Notes: a model not told the origin generated them from the letters alone. A DNA stretch of 64,000 nt from Telluribacter humicola (GCF_017355935.1 NZ_JAFIQT010000002.1:620001-684000); one strand, 5' to 3'. Positions 9,233 through 18,489 are shown, numbered from the stretch's first letter. Program-made: numbers and translations.

Positions 9233-11122
9233 TTAGCCGTTTGTGACCGATTCGAAGTACTCGCGCGGCGTTTGGTTGGTGATCTTTTTGAAGGATCGGT
9301 TAAAGGCCGTCTTGGAGTTAAAGCCGACCTCATACGCCAGGCTGAGGAAGGTAAGATTATGATTCCGGGTATCATTGATCAGCCTCTTGAATTCATCAAT
9401 CCGATATGAATTTATAAAGTCAAAGAAATTCTTCTCGAAGTGCTCATTAATGATCCGGGACAGCAGGTGTGTAGGCATATCTACCTGGCCGGCCAGCTCC
9501 GCCAGACTCAGCTTCGGATTGACATAGGGCTTAGTGCCGTCCATGTGTTTTTCCAGCTTCTCGATGTATGGAGCCAGGTTCTCTTTTTCTTCAGTCAGGT
9601 CTGTTTCTACTTTGACATCTTTGAGCATACTTTGCCCCACCGATGTCTCCAGCACATCATCAAATATGGATAAGGGACGAGGAGCTGCTTTGAATGTCTC
9701 GGGCTGATGAATAGCATAGTACCCCACAAAGTAGGGGATAAACGAGAAGGCCAGCCAGATCACATCCACGCTACTTTCGATGAGGAAAGTAAGGTCAACC
9801 TGGAAGAACCAGTGTACCGACAGGAGCACGTACATAAAGCCCCACAGGCACAGGCACACAAACTGCAGGATAAGTACCGTATTGAGGTACTGCAGATTCT
9901 GGTCGTATGACTGGTTGGTCTGGAAGTCAGCCCGGTAGGTATTGAGGGTACGGCGGAAAAGCAGCCAGTAATACCCATTCCATAGTAACCCCAGAAACCC
10001 AAAGGTGATAAAGAGGAGCAGAATATCCGTTTGCTGATTCATCAGGTTCAGCAGGAATATCTTGTCGCTCCTGAGCAGGTAGGGGAGATACACAAAGAAC
10101 TGTATCAGAAACGGTATAAAGTGCAGGTACCACCGGGACGGAAGCCTCCTGACGTTAAACAGCAGCTTGATCAGGTAGAAGTAAAACAGCGGCGCATACA
10201 AGAACAGGATAAAGTCCGGCAGCAGGATCAGCTTGGGCGATACGTTGACAAACACCTGGTAGTTACTCATCAGGTACAGCAGGATCATCAGTGACGATAG
10301 CCCCAGAGAGATCATCAGCCAGCGATTAGCATCGCGGTTGTACGAATGGATGGAGGGGATAGCTACGATGAGCAAAATACCCTGAAAAACGGAGAATACC
10401 AGTAGCAAGTCGTAGAGGGAGAAGAAATGCAGCGTACCCATCATATCTTCCCAGCCGGCTATCTCTACCTGTACAGTCGTATCATCTATACCATCGTTAG
10501 GATAAAATACGCGGTTCGGCAGCGCTTTGCCACTTTCTCTGGCTTCTACGGATTCCCAATTCCCGCGGGTAAATTTGTATTCAATCTTATCAAGGTCCGT
10601 ATACACCTTTACCTGATAGGTACCATCTACCTTCTTATTCAGTTGAAAGTTCTTATCGCCGGGGTTCCAGTTGTTGAAGTTGCCCGTAATGTACAGGTTG
10701 GCGTCGTGGGGTGTTGTTTCCGGAATCTGGCGGACCACGAAGGTATAGCCATTCTCCCAGCCCTCAATAGCTACCTTAATAGTACCTGAGTCTGTCGATT
10801 GATTATAAATACGATTGGGAAGTGGCTTGCCCGCGGCAGTACCTTCTACCAGATCCCAGTTCCCCTGAGTGAATTTATACGAAAAGCGATCCGGTACATT
10901 ATCAAGTACTATGTAGTAGGTACCATCCGGATTGCGGGTGAGGGCGTAGTCGGGGTTACCGGGGTTCCAGTTGTTGAAATCAGCAACCAGGTAAAGCGGC
11001 CTTTCGGGGGCTGGTAGCGCGGCTTCCAGGGCTACCTCTATCCTGGCCTGCGCCTGACTTTTAGTAGGGGTACTAATTACAAAAACAGAAAGTAATACTA
11101 TATAGAAGAACAATTTATTCAT
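9233..11122 (-). CDS. Membrane-spanning AraC-type regulator with two secreted starch-binding modules
   Basis: A 629-residue one-piece sensor-regulator. Visible parts: signal peptide (1-24); two extracytoplasmic repeats exactly 100 residues apart, each with FNNWNPG (49-55, 149-155) and YKFT(Q/R)GNW....GK.LPNR (82-104, 182-204), the pattern of CBM48/AMPK-like glycogen-binding modules; about seven hydrophobic helices (230-470); a linker; and an AraC-type helix-turn-helix domain (535-625; LSLAELAGQVDMPTHLLSRI and FLSLAYEVGFNSKTAFNRSF). The parts suggest that starch or maltodextrin in the periplasm is sensed directly and the signal crosses the membrane to a DNA-binding domain. It is followed by the susC operon on the same strand. 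Known SusR is a different architecture. Ligand and target are inferred. Confidence 0.85.
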   Translation of the reverse strand: MNKLFFYIVLLSVFVISTPTKSQAQARIEVALEAALPAPERPLYLVADFNNWNPGNPDYALTRNPDGTYYIVLDNVPDRFSYKFTQGNWDLVEGTAAGKPLPNRIYNQSTDSGTIKVAIEGWENGYTFVVRQIPETTPHDANLYITGNFNNWNPGDKNFQLNKKVDGTYQVKVYTDLDKIEYKFTRGNWESVEARESGKALPNRVFYPNDGIDDTTVQVEIAGWEDMMGTLHFFSLYDLLLVFSVFQGILLIVAIPSIHSYNRDANRWLMISLGLSSLMILLYLMSNYQVFVNVSPKLILLPDFILFLYAPLFYFYLIKLLFNVRRLPSRWYLHFIPFLIQFFVYLPYLLRSDKIFLLNLMNQQTDILLLFITFGFLGLLWNGYYWLLFRRTLNTYRADFQTNQSYDQNLQYLNTVLILQFVCLCLWGFMYVLLSVHWFFQVDLTFLIESSVDVIWLAFSFIPYFVGYYAIHQPETFKAAPRPLSIFDDVLETSVGQSMLKDVKVETDLTEEKENLAPYIEKLEKHMDGTKPYVNPKLSLAELAGQVDMPTHLLSRIINEHFEKNFFDFINSYRIDEFKRLINDTRNHNLTFLSLAYEVGFNSKTAFNRSFKKITNQTPREYFESVTNG

Positions 11123-11230
11123 AGAGATCTAAAACAGCCCAACAAGCCATAGGGGCAACAACTGCCTGGCATGTAGCCTAGTAACACCAGCCGGAGAGGT
11201 AAAATGCCGGAGAAAGAGAAAAATCTTGAT

Positions 11231-11842
11231 TTAGTAGGTCTGTAGTACTTTGAGGCGGTTCCGGTTGTTGATCCGGTACGATGGGAAGCTGAGTTTGTAA
11301 CATAATACTCCCGTGGCGATGAGTCCGCCGCCGACGGCCAGTGAACGGACATCAGTAGTAAAACGCTGGTTATCGATACCGGGATTGAGAAAGTCAGCTG
11401 CGGAATAAAGCAGCCCGGCGATAGGAAACAGAAACGCGCCCTCGGTAACCCAGGGAATGCGGTGGCTTGCCTTGATCTTTCTGACTTGTGTAAAATCTAT
11501 GGGGACGTAGTTCATCCGACGAGCCGCTTCATTGATGACGACTATACTGAATGTGCTGTCGGATACAGTGTGGATGCTTTCGTTGTACTTCTTCCGGTCT
11601 TTGCGGAGCCTGAACCGGATATCATCTCCGGAGAAATAGCGATATCTTCTGAAAGGACCAATTACGGGCGAAGCATCAAGTACCAGATAGCGCTGACCGG
11701 GCTGAGTGATGGCCCGGGTAGAAGGATTCCGTTTGAGCAGCAGCTCTTCGCTGCTCAGAGCCCGTTCAGGGCTATAATGATCCTGAGCGGCAAGGGGAAT
11801 CGCTGCTAGTACTACAAGATATAGGGTGAGTAGTTGTCTCAT
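11231..11842 (-). CDS. Secreted or membrane protein of unknown function
   Basis: 203 residues, not recognised. It has a signal peptide (MRQLLTLYLVVLAAIPLAAQ) and two later hydrophobic segments (about 130-150, IPWVTEGAFLFPIAGLLYSA, and about 168-185, SLAVGGGLIATGVLCYKL). The middle is basic (FRLRKDRKKYNES) and resembles the many small Bacteroidota exported proteins in which a beta-rich N-terminal part is followed by two helices. It lies 108 bases upstream of the AraC-type regulator on the same strand, so co-transcription is possible. No catalytic motif is seen. Confidence 0.75.
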   Translation of the reverse strand: MRQLLTLYLVVLAAIPLAAQDHYSPERALSSEELLLKRNPSTRAITQPGQRYLVLDASPVIGPFRRYRYFSGDDIRFRLRKDRKKYNESIHTVSDSTFSIVVINEAARRMNYVPIDFTQVRKIKASHRIPWVTEGAFLFPIAGLLYSAADFLNPGIDNQRFTTDVRSLAVGGGLIATGVLCYKLSFPSYRINNRNRLKVLQTY

Positions 11843-11934
11843 TCTTGTCCGCTTGGCTCAAATATAGGATACTTCCTTCTAAAAACTAAACGGGCAGGGA
11901 GCGAGCTTTGTTGCGGATAATTGCCTAAATCCGC

Positions 11935-12564
11935 CTAGCTCACTTCTTCGGCTTTCTCTTCGATTACGGCGGCTTTTACTGATACACCACCGGATACGAT
12001 CATTTTCATGATATCGGCGCTGGAGGCATTGAGCAATGTTACACTTTCGATTGGAACGATGAATAACTCGCCCGAGAAAGCGTAGGAGTGGGGCAGGTAC
12101 ACGGCTATGAAATCCTTAATATGCAGGTGACTCAGGTCCGTCTGGGTAATAAAGCCCAACTTCTTGATGTCAGAGTCGCGGTTAATGGTCACCAGTACGG
12201 GCTGGTTAAATTTCTTCTTATCACCCACGAAGGCCGTAATCAAGTCCTTGATGGAATAGTAAATGATACTTACCAGGGGAATCTTGCGGAGTAGTCCTTC
12301 GCTAAATTTAAAGAAAGACTGGGGGACTACCGTGGAGAAGAAAAAACCCAGCAGAATAATACCCGACAGGATGATCAGGACCCCAAGCCCCGGCAGATAC
12401 ACCGACCGTTGCTCGGACACAGGTATGTAGATAGGAAGGATACTATCCAGAAACTCCACCCCTGACCAAATGATCAGGAGCGTAAAGTAGGTGGGCGCTA
12501 CCAGTACAAGTCCTCTTACAAAGTAGTTGAGGATTCGTTTAAAAAAAGCATTTTGGATCTCCAT
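11935..12564 (-). CDS. DUF502 family membrane protein
   Basis: 209 residues with two strong N-terminal membrane helices (about 15-40, FVRGLVLVAPTYFTLLIIWS, and about 55-80, LGVLIILSGIILLGFFFSTVV) followed by a soluble domain with SIIYYSIKDLITAFVGDKKKF and VYLPHSYAFSGELFIVP, both typical of DUF502. The length is normal for the family. Function is unknown; homologues are widespread in bacteria and plants (COV1-like). It stands alone on the minus strand, divergent from the dehydrogenase at 12904. Confidence 0.85.
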   Translation of the reverse strand: MEIQNAFFKRILNYFVRGLVLVAPTYFTLLIIWSGVEFLDSILPIYIPVSEQRSVYLPGLGVLIILSGIILLGFFFSTVVPQSFFKFSEGLLRKIPLVSIIYYSIKDLITAFVGDKKKFNQPVLVTINRDSDIKKLGFITQTDLSHLHIKDFIAVYLPHSYAFSGELFIVPIESVTLLNASSADIMKMIVSGGVSVKAAVIEEKAEEVS

Positions 12565-12903
12565 AGATTGCGGAGGAATATGTAAATGTTAGTTATAGCT
12601 ATATAGAATGCTCATTTATCTGCCACACATCTATCTTTTGGGAGCTGCTCCTGCTGTAGTAGTCAACTCTCCATACCCGGAGTAGGTTCCCCAAAAAGAC
12701 AAGAATATGATACCGTTAAATAAATTGTATTTTCCCGTAGTCACCTCTATTACTGCCTCCCACCTTACGGATTAGCGAAGCTTATTTTGAAAGGTACTTT
12801 GTAACAAGTCAGGCTATTCGGATATTTGCTGCAATCTATTTACAAAGTTGAAAATAATTCATTTTAATAAGAAGGATTTAACGCCTCATTTATAATTATT
12901 TAT
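12565..12903. other. Divergent intergenic region with an imperfect hairpin
   Basis: A 339-base gap between the divergent DUF502 and dehydrogenase genes. No ORF stands out. Positions 12634-12700 can fold into an imperfect stem: TCTTTTGGG.AGC.TGCTCC pairs with GGAGTAGGTTCCCCAAAAAGA. It could belong to the 5' leader of either gene. The last 120 bases are strongly A+T-rich, as expected of a promoter, but I could not fix a -7 box. Confidence 0.3.
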
Positions 12904-13980
12904 ATGTATCAGGCCGACTATTTACAACGTTTTACGGAGGACGTATTCAAAAGTATAGGTTGTCCGGATGATCAGGCCGCTCTGGCCGCCGAAGTACTGG
13001 TAAGCGCCGACCTGCGGGGAATTGATTCACACGGTATAGCTCGCCTGGCCGGATACGTTCGTCTGTATGATCATGGTCGGCTTAACCCTACCCCCAACAT
13101 ACAGGTAGTACACGAGACGCCCAGCACGGCTGTGGTTGACGGTGACCGTGGATTAGGGCTGGTGGTAGCGCCCAAAGCTATGCAAATAGCCATAGAAAAA
13201 GCCGAAAAGGTAGGCTCGGGCTGGATATCCGTCCGTAATTCCAACCATTTCGGTATAGCGGGGTACCATGCTATGATGGCCCTCGAGAAGGACATGATCG
13301 GCTGGACGATGACCAATGCCGCTCCGCTGGTAACACCAACCTTCTCACTGGATAAGATGCTGGGCACTAATCCGCTGGCCGTAGCAGTACCTACGCAGGA
13401 TGAGCCCGCTTTTGTAGCTGACTTTGCCTCTACCGCCGTAGCCTATGGTAAGTTTGAGATCCTGCAGCGCAAGGGGCTACCCGCTCCGCTGGGCTGGGCG
13501 CAGGATGCCAACGGGGAGCCTACTACTGACTCCAACGCCGTGAAGAGTGGGGGAGGATTACTTCCTTTGGGATCGGATCGGGAGCACGGTAGTCATAAGG
13601 GATATGGCCTGGGAGCTATCGTAGATATACTTTCGGGTGTACTGTCGGGTGCCAACTACGGTCCGTGGGTACCACCCTTCGCGACCGCCGGCTTTATGGC
13701 TGTCCAGGAGAGAGTAGGCCAGGGAACCGGACACTTTTTGGGTGCAATGCGCGTTGATGGATTTCGGCCGGCCGACGAATTTAAGAGTCACATGGACAAC
13801 TGGATCCGGGCTTTCCGTAAAGCCAGAGCCGTTGAGGGTAAGCAGGTACTCATACCGGGTGACCCCGAGCGAGAAACCGAGGCACTGCGCCGACAGGAGG
13901 GAATCGACCTACTGCCTCCGGTAGTACAGTCACTCAGCGAATTGGCACAACGGTTCGGGCTTGAGTTTGAAGTACAGTAG
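12904..13980 (+). CDS. Malate/L-lactate dehydrogenase family oxidoreductase (Ldh2/YlbC type)
   Basis: A 358-residue NAD(P)-dependent dehydrogenase of the Ldh_2 fold, a family covering malate, L-lactate, L-sulfolactate, ureidoglycolate and 2,3-diketogulonate reduction. Signature segments seen: ADLRGIDSHGIARL near residue 40, SNHFGIAGYHAM near 120 (the His is the usual catalytic residue), MLGTNPLAVAVP near 155 and GSHKGYGLGAIVDILSG near 230. The length is usual. The exact substrate cannot be read from sequence. It stands alone, with ATG 12904 giving the full family N-terminus. Confidence 0.88.
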   Translation: MYQADYLQRFTEDVFKSIGCPDDQAALAAEVLVSADLRGIDSHGIARLAGYVRLYDHGRLNPTPNIQVVHETPSTAVVDGDRGLGLVVAPKAMQIAIEKAEKVGSGWISVRNSNHFGIAGYHAMMALEKDMIGWTMTNAAPLVTPTFSLDKMLGTNPLAVAVPTQDEPAFVADFASTAVAYGKFEILQRKGLPAPLGWAQDANGEPTTDSNAVKSGGGLLPLGSDREHGSHKGYGLGAIVDILSGVLSGANYGPWVPPFATAGFMAVQERVGQGTGHFLGAMRVDGFRPADEFKSHMDNWIRAFRKARAVEGKQVLIPGDPERETEALRRQEGIDLLPPVVQSLSELAQRFGLEFEVQ

Positions 13981-14089
13981 CCGGGCTGGTGCTAAAATTT
14001 TATAAAAGAAAAGATCATTATAGGCTAGCAAAGAGAAGCTTAGCTCCTGATTTATACATAAATAAATAGATTCAAATTGTAGGATACGT

Positions 14090-15124
14090 ATGTCTCGTAA
14101 CATCAAAATTGGTGTATTTTTAACCCTGGCGGTACTCACCACTACCTTTACCTTTTATTTCTGGCAGATTTTCAAAACGCCTAACCTGCAGGTAGAGAAG
14201 GATAAAAGCTTTGTACTGTATATTCCCGAAAATGCTACCTACCAGTCAGTACTGGATACCCTGAAGAAGAATGAGGTAGTAAATGATTATGTTTCGTTTC
14301 AGTTCCTGGCTAAACTGCTGGACTATCCCGAAAGCATAAAGCCCGGACGGTACGTGATCAAAGCTGATTCTCCTAACTACCCGATCATCAAAAAACTGAA
14401 AGCGGGCGACCAGGATGCCGTAAAGCTTACCTTTAACAACATTCGCCTGAAGGATGACCTCGTCGAGCGGATTGGGCCTAAGTTTGCCTTTGGGCAAGAA
14501 GGGCTCCGCCAGGCGCTTAATGATCCGGCTTTGAGTCAGAAGTATGGCTTTGATACCGTGACGGTGGTATCCATGTTTCTGCCAAACACCTACGAAATTT
14601 ACTGGGATGTCTCCACTGAGAAGTTTCTGGACCGGATGCACAGTGAATACGAGAAGTTCTGGACTGATCAGCGTAAGGCCAAGGCCAAGGCTATGGGGAT
14701 GAGCCCCGTTGAGGTAACAGTACTGGCATCCATTGTAGAGGCCGAAACCAAGAAAAATGATGAGAAGCCCCGGGTAGCTGGTGTGTATCTCAACCGTATT
14801 GAGCAGGGCATGCCTCTGCAGGCTGATCCTACCATCGTGTTTGCGTGGCGTGATTTCTCCATCCGTCGCGTACTCAACTACCACACGGAGATCAAGTCTC
14901 CTTATAATACGTACCGCAATACCGGATTGCCTCCCGGACCTATTAATCTACCGGCGCCATCATCCATTGATGCCGTGCTCAATCACGAGGACCATAAGTA
15001 TATCTACTTCTGTGCTCGGGCTGATTTCTCGGGCTACCATGCCTTTGCCGAAAACTACCAGGAGCATATGAAAAATGCCCGTGAATACCAGCAGGCACTC
15101 AACCGACTGAACATAAAGCAATAA
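14090..15124 (+). CDS. mltG: Endolytic murein transglycosylase MltG
   Basis: A 344-residue inner-membrane lytic transglycosylase that cuts nascent peptidoglycan strands and is thought to set glycan chain length. It has one N-terminal membrane helix (about 5-27), a LysM-like subdomain (SFVLYIPENATYQSVLDTL) and the YceG catalytic domain with TVLASIVEAET, whose Glu is the catalytic residue, followed by the conserved LQADPTIVFA and SPYNTYRNTGLPPGPI. Length is normal. A strong terminator follows at 15132, so the thioesterase gene downstream probably has its own promoter or depends on read-through. Confidence 0.95.
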   Translation: MSRNIKIGVFLTLAVLTTTFTFYFWQIFKTPNLQVEKDKSFVLYIPENATYQSVLDTLKKNEVVNDYVSFQFLAKLLDYPESIKPGRYVIKADSPNYPIIKKLKAGDQDAVKLTFNNIRLKDDLVERIGPKFAFGQEGLRQALNDPALSQKYGFDTVTVVSMFLPNTYEIYWDVSTEKFLDRMHSEYEKFWTDQRKAKAKAMGMSPVEVTVLASIVEAETKKNDEKPRVAGVYLNRIEQGMPLQADPTIVFAWRDFSIRRVLNYHTEIKSPYNTYRNTGLPPGPINLPAPSSIDAVLNHEDHKYIYFCARADFSGYHAFAENYQEHMKNAREYQQALNRLNIKQ

Positions 15125-15131
15125 GTAGTAA

Positions 15132-15160
15132 GTGGCCCCACCAGGGGCCACAGGTTTTTA
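15132..15160 (+). terminator. Rho-independent terminator after mltG
   Basis: GTGGCCCC (15132-15139), loop ACCA, GGGGCCAC (15144-15151), then AGG and a run of five T: an 8-bp G+C-rich stem with U-tract, 7 bases after the mltG stop and 12 bases before the next ATG. Confidence 0.85.
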
Positions 15161-15171
15161 ATAACAAGTTC

Positions 15172-15600
15172 ATGTTTACCTACGAAGTAACAGGAATCCG
15201 AGTCCGGTACGCCGATACCGATCAGATGGGGTATGTATACTATGGCAACTACGCCCGCTATTACGAAATAGGACGAGTGGAAGCACTACGTACTCTTGAT
15301 TATCATTATAAGGAAATGGAAGATTCGGGCGTGATCATGCCCGTGTATGAGAGCCGGTTTCGCTACCTTAAACCAGCACGGTACGATGATCTGCTTACAA
15401 TTAAGGTGATTATCCGTACACTTCCGACGGCTCGGGTCGTATTTGACTATGAAATTCGGAATCAGGATGGTATATTGCTGAATGTTGGTGAAACCACGCT
15501 GGTTTTTCAGCGCCGGGATACGGGCCGTTTATGTGCTGCCCCGCCGGCTTTGTTAGACAAACTGCGTCCGTACTTTCAGGATGCTAACAAGAAAGCCTGA
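15172..15600 (+). CDS. YbgC/FadM-type acyl-CoA thioesterase
   Basis: A 142-residue hot-dog-fold thioesterase. The 4-hydroxybenzoyl-CoA thioesterase signature is clear near the N-terminus: YADTDQMGYVYYGNYARYYE, with the catalytic Asp in ADTDQMG. It should hydrolyse short acyl-CoA or acyl-ACP thioesters in the cytosol. In many bacteria a YbgC-type gene is linked to tol-pal; here it is next to mltG and a BrkB-family gene. Its stop codon overlaps the next start (TGATG at 15598-15602), which indicates translational coupling with the BrkB gene. Confidence 0.9.
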   Translation: MFTYEVTGIRVRYADTDQMGYVYYGNYARYYEIGRVEALRTLDYHYKEMEDSGVIMPVYESRFRYLKPARYDDLLTIKVIIRTLPTARVVFDYEIRNQDGILLNVGETTLVFQRRDTGRLCAAPPALLDKLRPYFQDANKKA

Positions 15601-16523
15601 TGTTCCAGAAACTATTGAATCATCCTGTTCAGCAGCGAATTGGCCAATGGTTACGCAATACTAAACTCTTTCGGGGGACTGTCTCCCTGTACGATATACT
15701 GGTCAATCTTACGGACAAGATACTGGTCCATGACATCGACCAGCGTGCTACATCCGTAGCTTTCAGTTTGACTCTGGCCGCGTTTCCGGCAGTCATCTTC
15801 CTGTTTACCCTCATTCCGTATATACCCATAGAAGACCTCGATGCGCAGATTATGGAGTTTCTGCGGGAACTGATGCCCAGAGGTATTTATGCTGAAGCCA
15901 ACCATACGATTCAGGATATTGTGAGCCGTCCACGCAAGGGAGTCCTCTCGGTTGGTTTTCTTCTAACCGTCGTTACTGCTACCAACGGCATGGTGTCGCT
16001 GATGCGGGCCTTTAATATGGTATACCGGGATGTAGAGAACCGTGGGTTTCTGAAGACACGGGCCATTGCCACTATGTTGACCCTGCTGCTGGCCATTGTG
16101 CTATTCGTATCGGTAGTGCTGCTTATTGTAGGCGACCGGGTTATGGCCGTTGTGGCTGACTGGAACATTGTCCGTGAAGCCTGGATCATCATGCTGGTCA
16201 ACATCACGCGGTATCTGATTACCTTTGCTACCCTGACACTGGCGGTTTCTATTATCTATCGCTTCGCGCCAAACCGGTCGGTCCGGATGTCGTTTTTTAA
16301 TGTAGGATCAATAGTAGCTTCCGGTCTTATTGTACTGGCTACGTATGCCTTCTCCTTTTATCTGTCCAACTTTGGTTCCTATAATAAGCTGTATGGTTCA
16401 ATAGGTACCATGATTGCCCTGATGATCTGGTTGTACCTGATTGCGCTCCTCCTTATTTTCGGTTTTGAGATCAATGCGAGTATCATCCTGGCCAGGCGTA
16501 CTCGTGCTGCCCAAAAAGAATAA
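15600..16523 (+). CDS. YihY/BrkB family inner-membrane protein
   Basis: 307 residues with six predicted membrane helices and the family landmarks DQRATSVAFSLTLAAFPAVIFLF near residue 45 and ATNGMVSLMRAFNMVYRDVENRGFLK near 130. Once annotated as RNase BN by error; the function of the family is not settled (transporter-like). It overlaps the thioesterase stop by one base, and is followed by a strong hairpin at 16522. Confidence 0.9.
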   Translation: MFQKLLNHPVQQRIGQWLRNTKLFRGTVSLYDILVNLTDKILVHDIDQRATSVAFSLTLAAFPAVIFLFTLIPYIPIEDLDAQIMEFLRELMPRGIYAEANHTIQDIVSRPRKGVLSVGFLLTVVTATNGMVSLMRAFNMVYRDVENRGFLKTRAIATMLTLLLAIVLFVSVVLLIVGDRVMAVVADWNIVREAWIIMLVNITRYLITFATLTLAVSIIYRFAPNRSVRMSFFNVGSIVASGLIVLATYAFSFYLSNFGSYNKLYGSIGTMIALMIWLYLIALLLIFGFEINASIILARRTRAAQKE

Positions 16524-16552
16524 ATGCCGGACTTATTGTAAGTCCGGCATTT
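16522..16552 (+). terminator. Perfect 14-bp hairpin after the BrkB gene
   Basis: AAATGCCGGACTTA (16522-16535), loop TTG, TAAGTCCGGCATTT (16539-16552). The stem overlaps the stop codon. The A/T ends give an A-tract and a short T-tract, so it may work in both directions. Confidence 0.75.
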
Positions 16553-16842
16553 CATGTATTACCCTAACCCATAAAAACAGATGTCCGGTGGCACCGTAAC
16601 ACATCAATTCCACCTGATGTAGAGCTAATATCGTGCCAAAACTTAGTTTTGTTTAGTTTTTCGGGTTTTAAGTAATTGATATATAATACTTTAAATGTTT
16701 AATATTTGTTTACTAAGTTCATGTGGTTGTTTGGACCTTTACCGTACACACAATTTTTTATGTTTTTTAAAACATTACTTGTAACTAGGAAAAAAATTGA
16801 AGTATCTCCCGACTAATCAACACACTTAAAAACACTAAAAGT
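16553..16842. other. A+T-rich gap before the glycosyltransferase gene
   Basis: No ORF or RNA gene recognised in this 290-base stretch. It becomes very A+T-rich from 16640 on and is likely to hold the promoter of the glycosyltransferase gene, but no clear -33/-7 pair could be fixed. Confidence 0.3.
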
Positions 16843-17853
16843 ATGGCAAGATATACCCCTGTATCTGTTATATGTACAGTTTATAATCAACATTCTTTTG
16901 TGGGAGCTGCCTTGCGTTCGGTACTTAATCAAACTTACCCCAACATCGAACTTATAGTAATTGATAATGGCAGTACCGACGGTTCCGTTTCCATCATTGA
17001 AGATATCCTCAATATCTATCCTACCGTAAAATTTATCAAAAACGACACAAACAGGGGATTATGTGTAGCATTTAATCAGGGATTACGGTTAGCATCCGGT
17101 AAATATATAATTGATCTGTCCGGTGATGATGTCATGCTGCCTCGCCGGATCGAACGGCAGGTAGAGGCTTTCGAAATGCTTTCGTATGAATACGGCGTTA
17201 TTTTCTCCAACGCCCGCTACATGGATGCCAATGACCGGCTGCTTCACTACCACTACCAGGTAGATGAGGAAGAAAAAACAGAGGTACCTGTACCGTCGGG
17301 AGATGTCTATAAGGAGATACTCAAGAAGTACTTCATCTGTACACCTACCATGATGATGCGCCGGAGCGTACTGGAAGAGCTCGGCGGTTATGACGAAACC
17401 CTGACGTACGAAGACTTTGATTTCTGGGTCCGATCGTCTGTCAAGTACAAGTACTTCTACCAGGACGAAGTACTGACCTACAAAAGAGTTGTGGCTGATT
17501 CGTTATCTACCTATGTATATAAGAAGGACAGCGGTATTCTGGAATCTACCTATGCGGTCTGTAACAAAGCTTATGATCTGAACCGCACCCAGGAAGAGTT
17601 TGATATCCTGGCGCGCCGGATCCGGACCTTTATACGGAAATGCTTCTATGCCCAGGAATTTGAGCTGGCTATGCGCTACCGTAAGCTCCTTAACTACATC
17701 GAAGACCCTGATCTACTTACCGAAGCCATCGTGCTGCTATGCCGTCTACGACTCCCGGTTTCCGGTCTGTACCGATTGTATCTTACTTATTTTCAGAAAT
17801 CTCAATTTCGTTCAAAGGAAATAGTCCCTAACTTTGTTATATCAGAAACCTGA
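16843..17853 (+). CDS. Family 2 glycosyltransferase
   Basis: A 336-residue inverting glycosyltransferase with a GT-A fold. The N-terminus has the typical VSVICTVYNQHSFVGAALRSVL start and ELIVIDNGSTDGS (nucleotide-binding Asp); the metal-binding DxD-like element is DLSGDDVMLPRR near residue 97; EDFDFWVR near 193 is the usual acceptor-site ED region. No membrane helix. The acceptor is unknown: cell-surface polysaccharide or LPS decoration is the usual role. It is followed 12 bases later by the YrdC-type gene, so the two may be co-transcribed, although their functions are unrelated. Confidence 0.88.
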   Translation: MARYTPVSVICTVYNQHSFVGAALRSVLNQTYPNIELIVIDNGSTDGSVSIIEDILNIYPTVKFIKNDTNRGLCVAFNQGLRLASGKYIIDLSGDDVMLPRRIERQVEAFEMLSYEYGVIFSNARYMDANDRLLHYHYQVDEEEKTEVPVPSGDVYKEILKKYFICTPTMMMRRSVLEELGGYDETLTYEDFDFWVRSSVKYKYFYQDEVLTYKRVVADSLSTYVYKKDSGILESTYAVCNKAYDLNRTQEEFDILARRIRTFIRKCFYAQEFELAMRYRKLLNYIEDPDLLTEAIVLLCRLRLPVSGLYRLYLTYFQKSQFRSKEIVPNFVISET

Positions 17854-17865
17854 TATAACAATTCT

Positions 17866-18489
17866 ATGGCAGCAGAACTCATACGTCTATATCCGGACAA
17901 TCCTGAAGAAAAAAAGATTCGTCAGATAGCCGAATGCCTGCGGGGCGGAGGTCTTGTAATCTACCCTACTGACACCATTTATGGGCTGGGGTGCGATATC
18001 CACAATGCAAAGGCTGTTGAAAAAGTTGCCCGCATAAAAGGTATTAAGCCAGAGAAGAACGACTTTTCATTTATCTGTTACGACCTGAGTCATATCGCTG
18101 ACTACGCTAAGGTCAGCAATGCTGGTTTCAAGCTAATGAAAAAGGCTTTGCCCGGCCCCTTCACATTTGTTCTCTGGGCCAGCGGTAAAGTACCTAAGCT
18201 ACTAAATACCAGTAAGAAGACCGTAGGTATACGCGTGCCTGATAATAACATCCCCCGCCAGATCGTGCGCGAGCTCGGCAATCCTATCATTACTACTTCT
18301 ATTCGTGACGACGACGAAGTGATCGAATACTCTACTGATCCCGAGTTGATCTACGAAAAATTTATGAACCTGGTCGATATTGTCGTGGATGGCGGGTACG
18401 GTGGAAACGTCCCCTCTACTATCATTGACGCTACTGACGATAACTTTGAGGTGATTCGTGAGGGGCTGGGACAGATCGAGACGTATTAG
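17866..18489 (+). CDS. YrdC/Sua5-type L-threonylcarbamoyladenylate synthase
   Basis: A 207-residue YrdC-fold protein. The enzyme makes threonylcarbamoyl-AMP from threonine, bicarbonate and ATP for the t6A37 modification of tRNA. Landmarks: GGLVIYPTDTIYGLGCDI near residue 27, KKALPGPFTFVLWA near 85, VGIRVPDNNIPRQIV near 118 and PSTIIDAT near 183. It lacks the extra C-terminal Sua5 domain, so the short TsaC/YciO type is meant. KGIKPEKNDFSFICYDLSHI resembles the YciO branch, whose activity is weaker; I cannot tell TsaC from YciO with certainty. Confidence 0.85.
   Translation: MAAELIRLYPDNPEEKKIRQIAECLRGGGLVIYPTDTIYGLGCDIHNAKAVEKVARIKGIKPEKNDFSFICYDLSHIADYAKVSNAGFKLMKKALPGPFTFVLWASGKVPKLLNTSKKTVGIRVPDNNIPRQIVRELGNPIITTSIRDDDEVIEYSTDPELIYEKFMNLVDIVVDGGYGGNVPSTIIDATDDNFEVIREGLGQIETY

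Noticed and set aside
14246-14884. 212-residue minus-strand ORF opposite mltG
   Set aside because: Antisense shadow of a well conserved mltG; no family resemblance.
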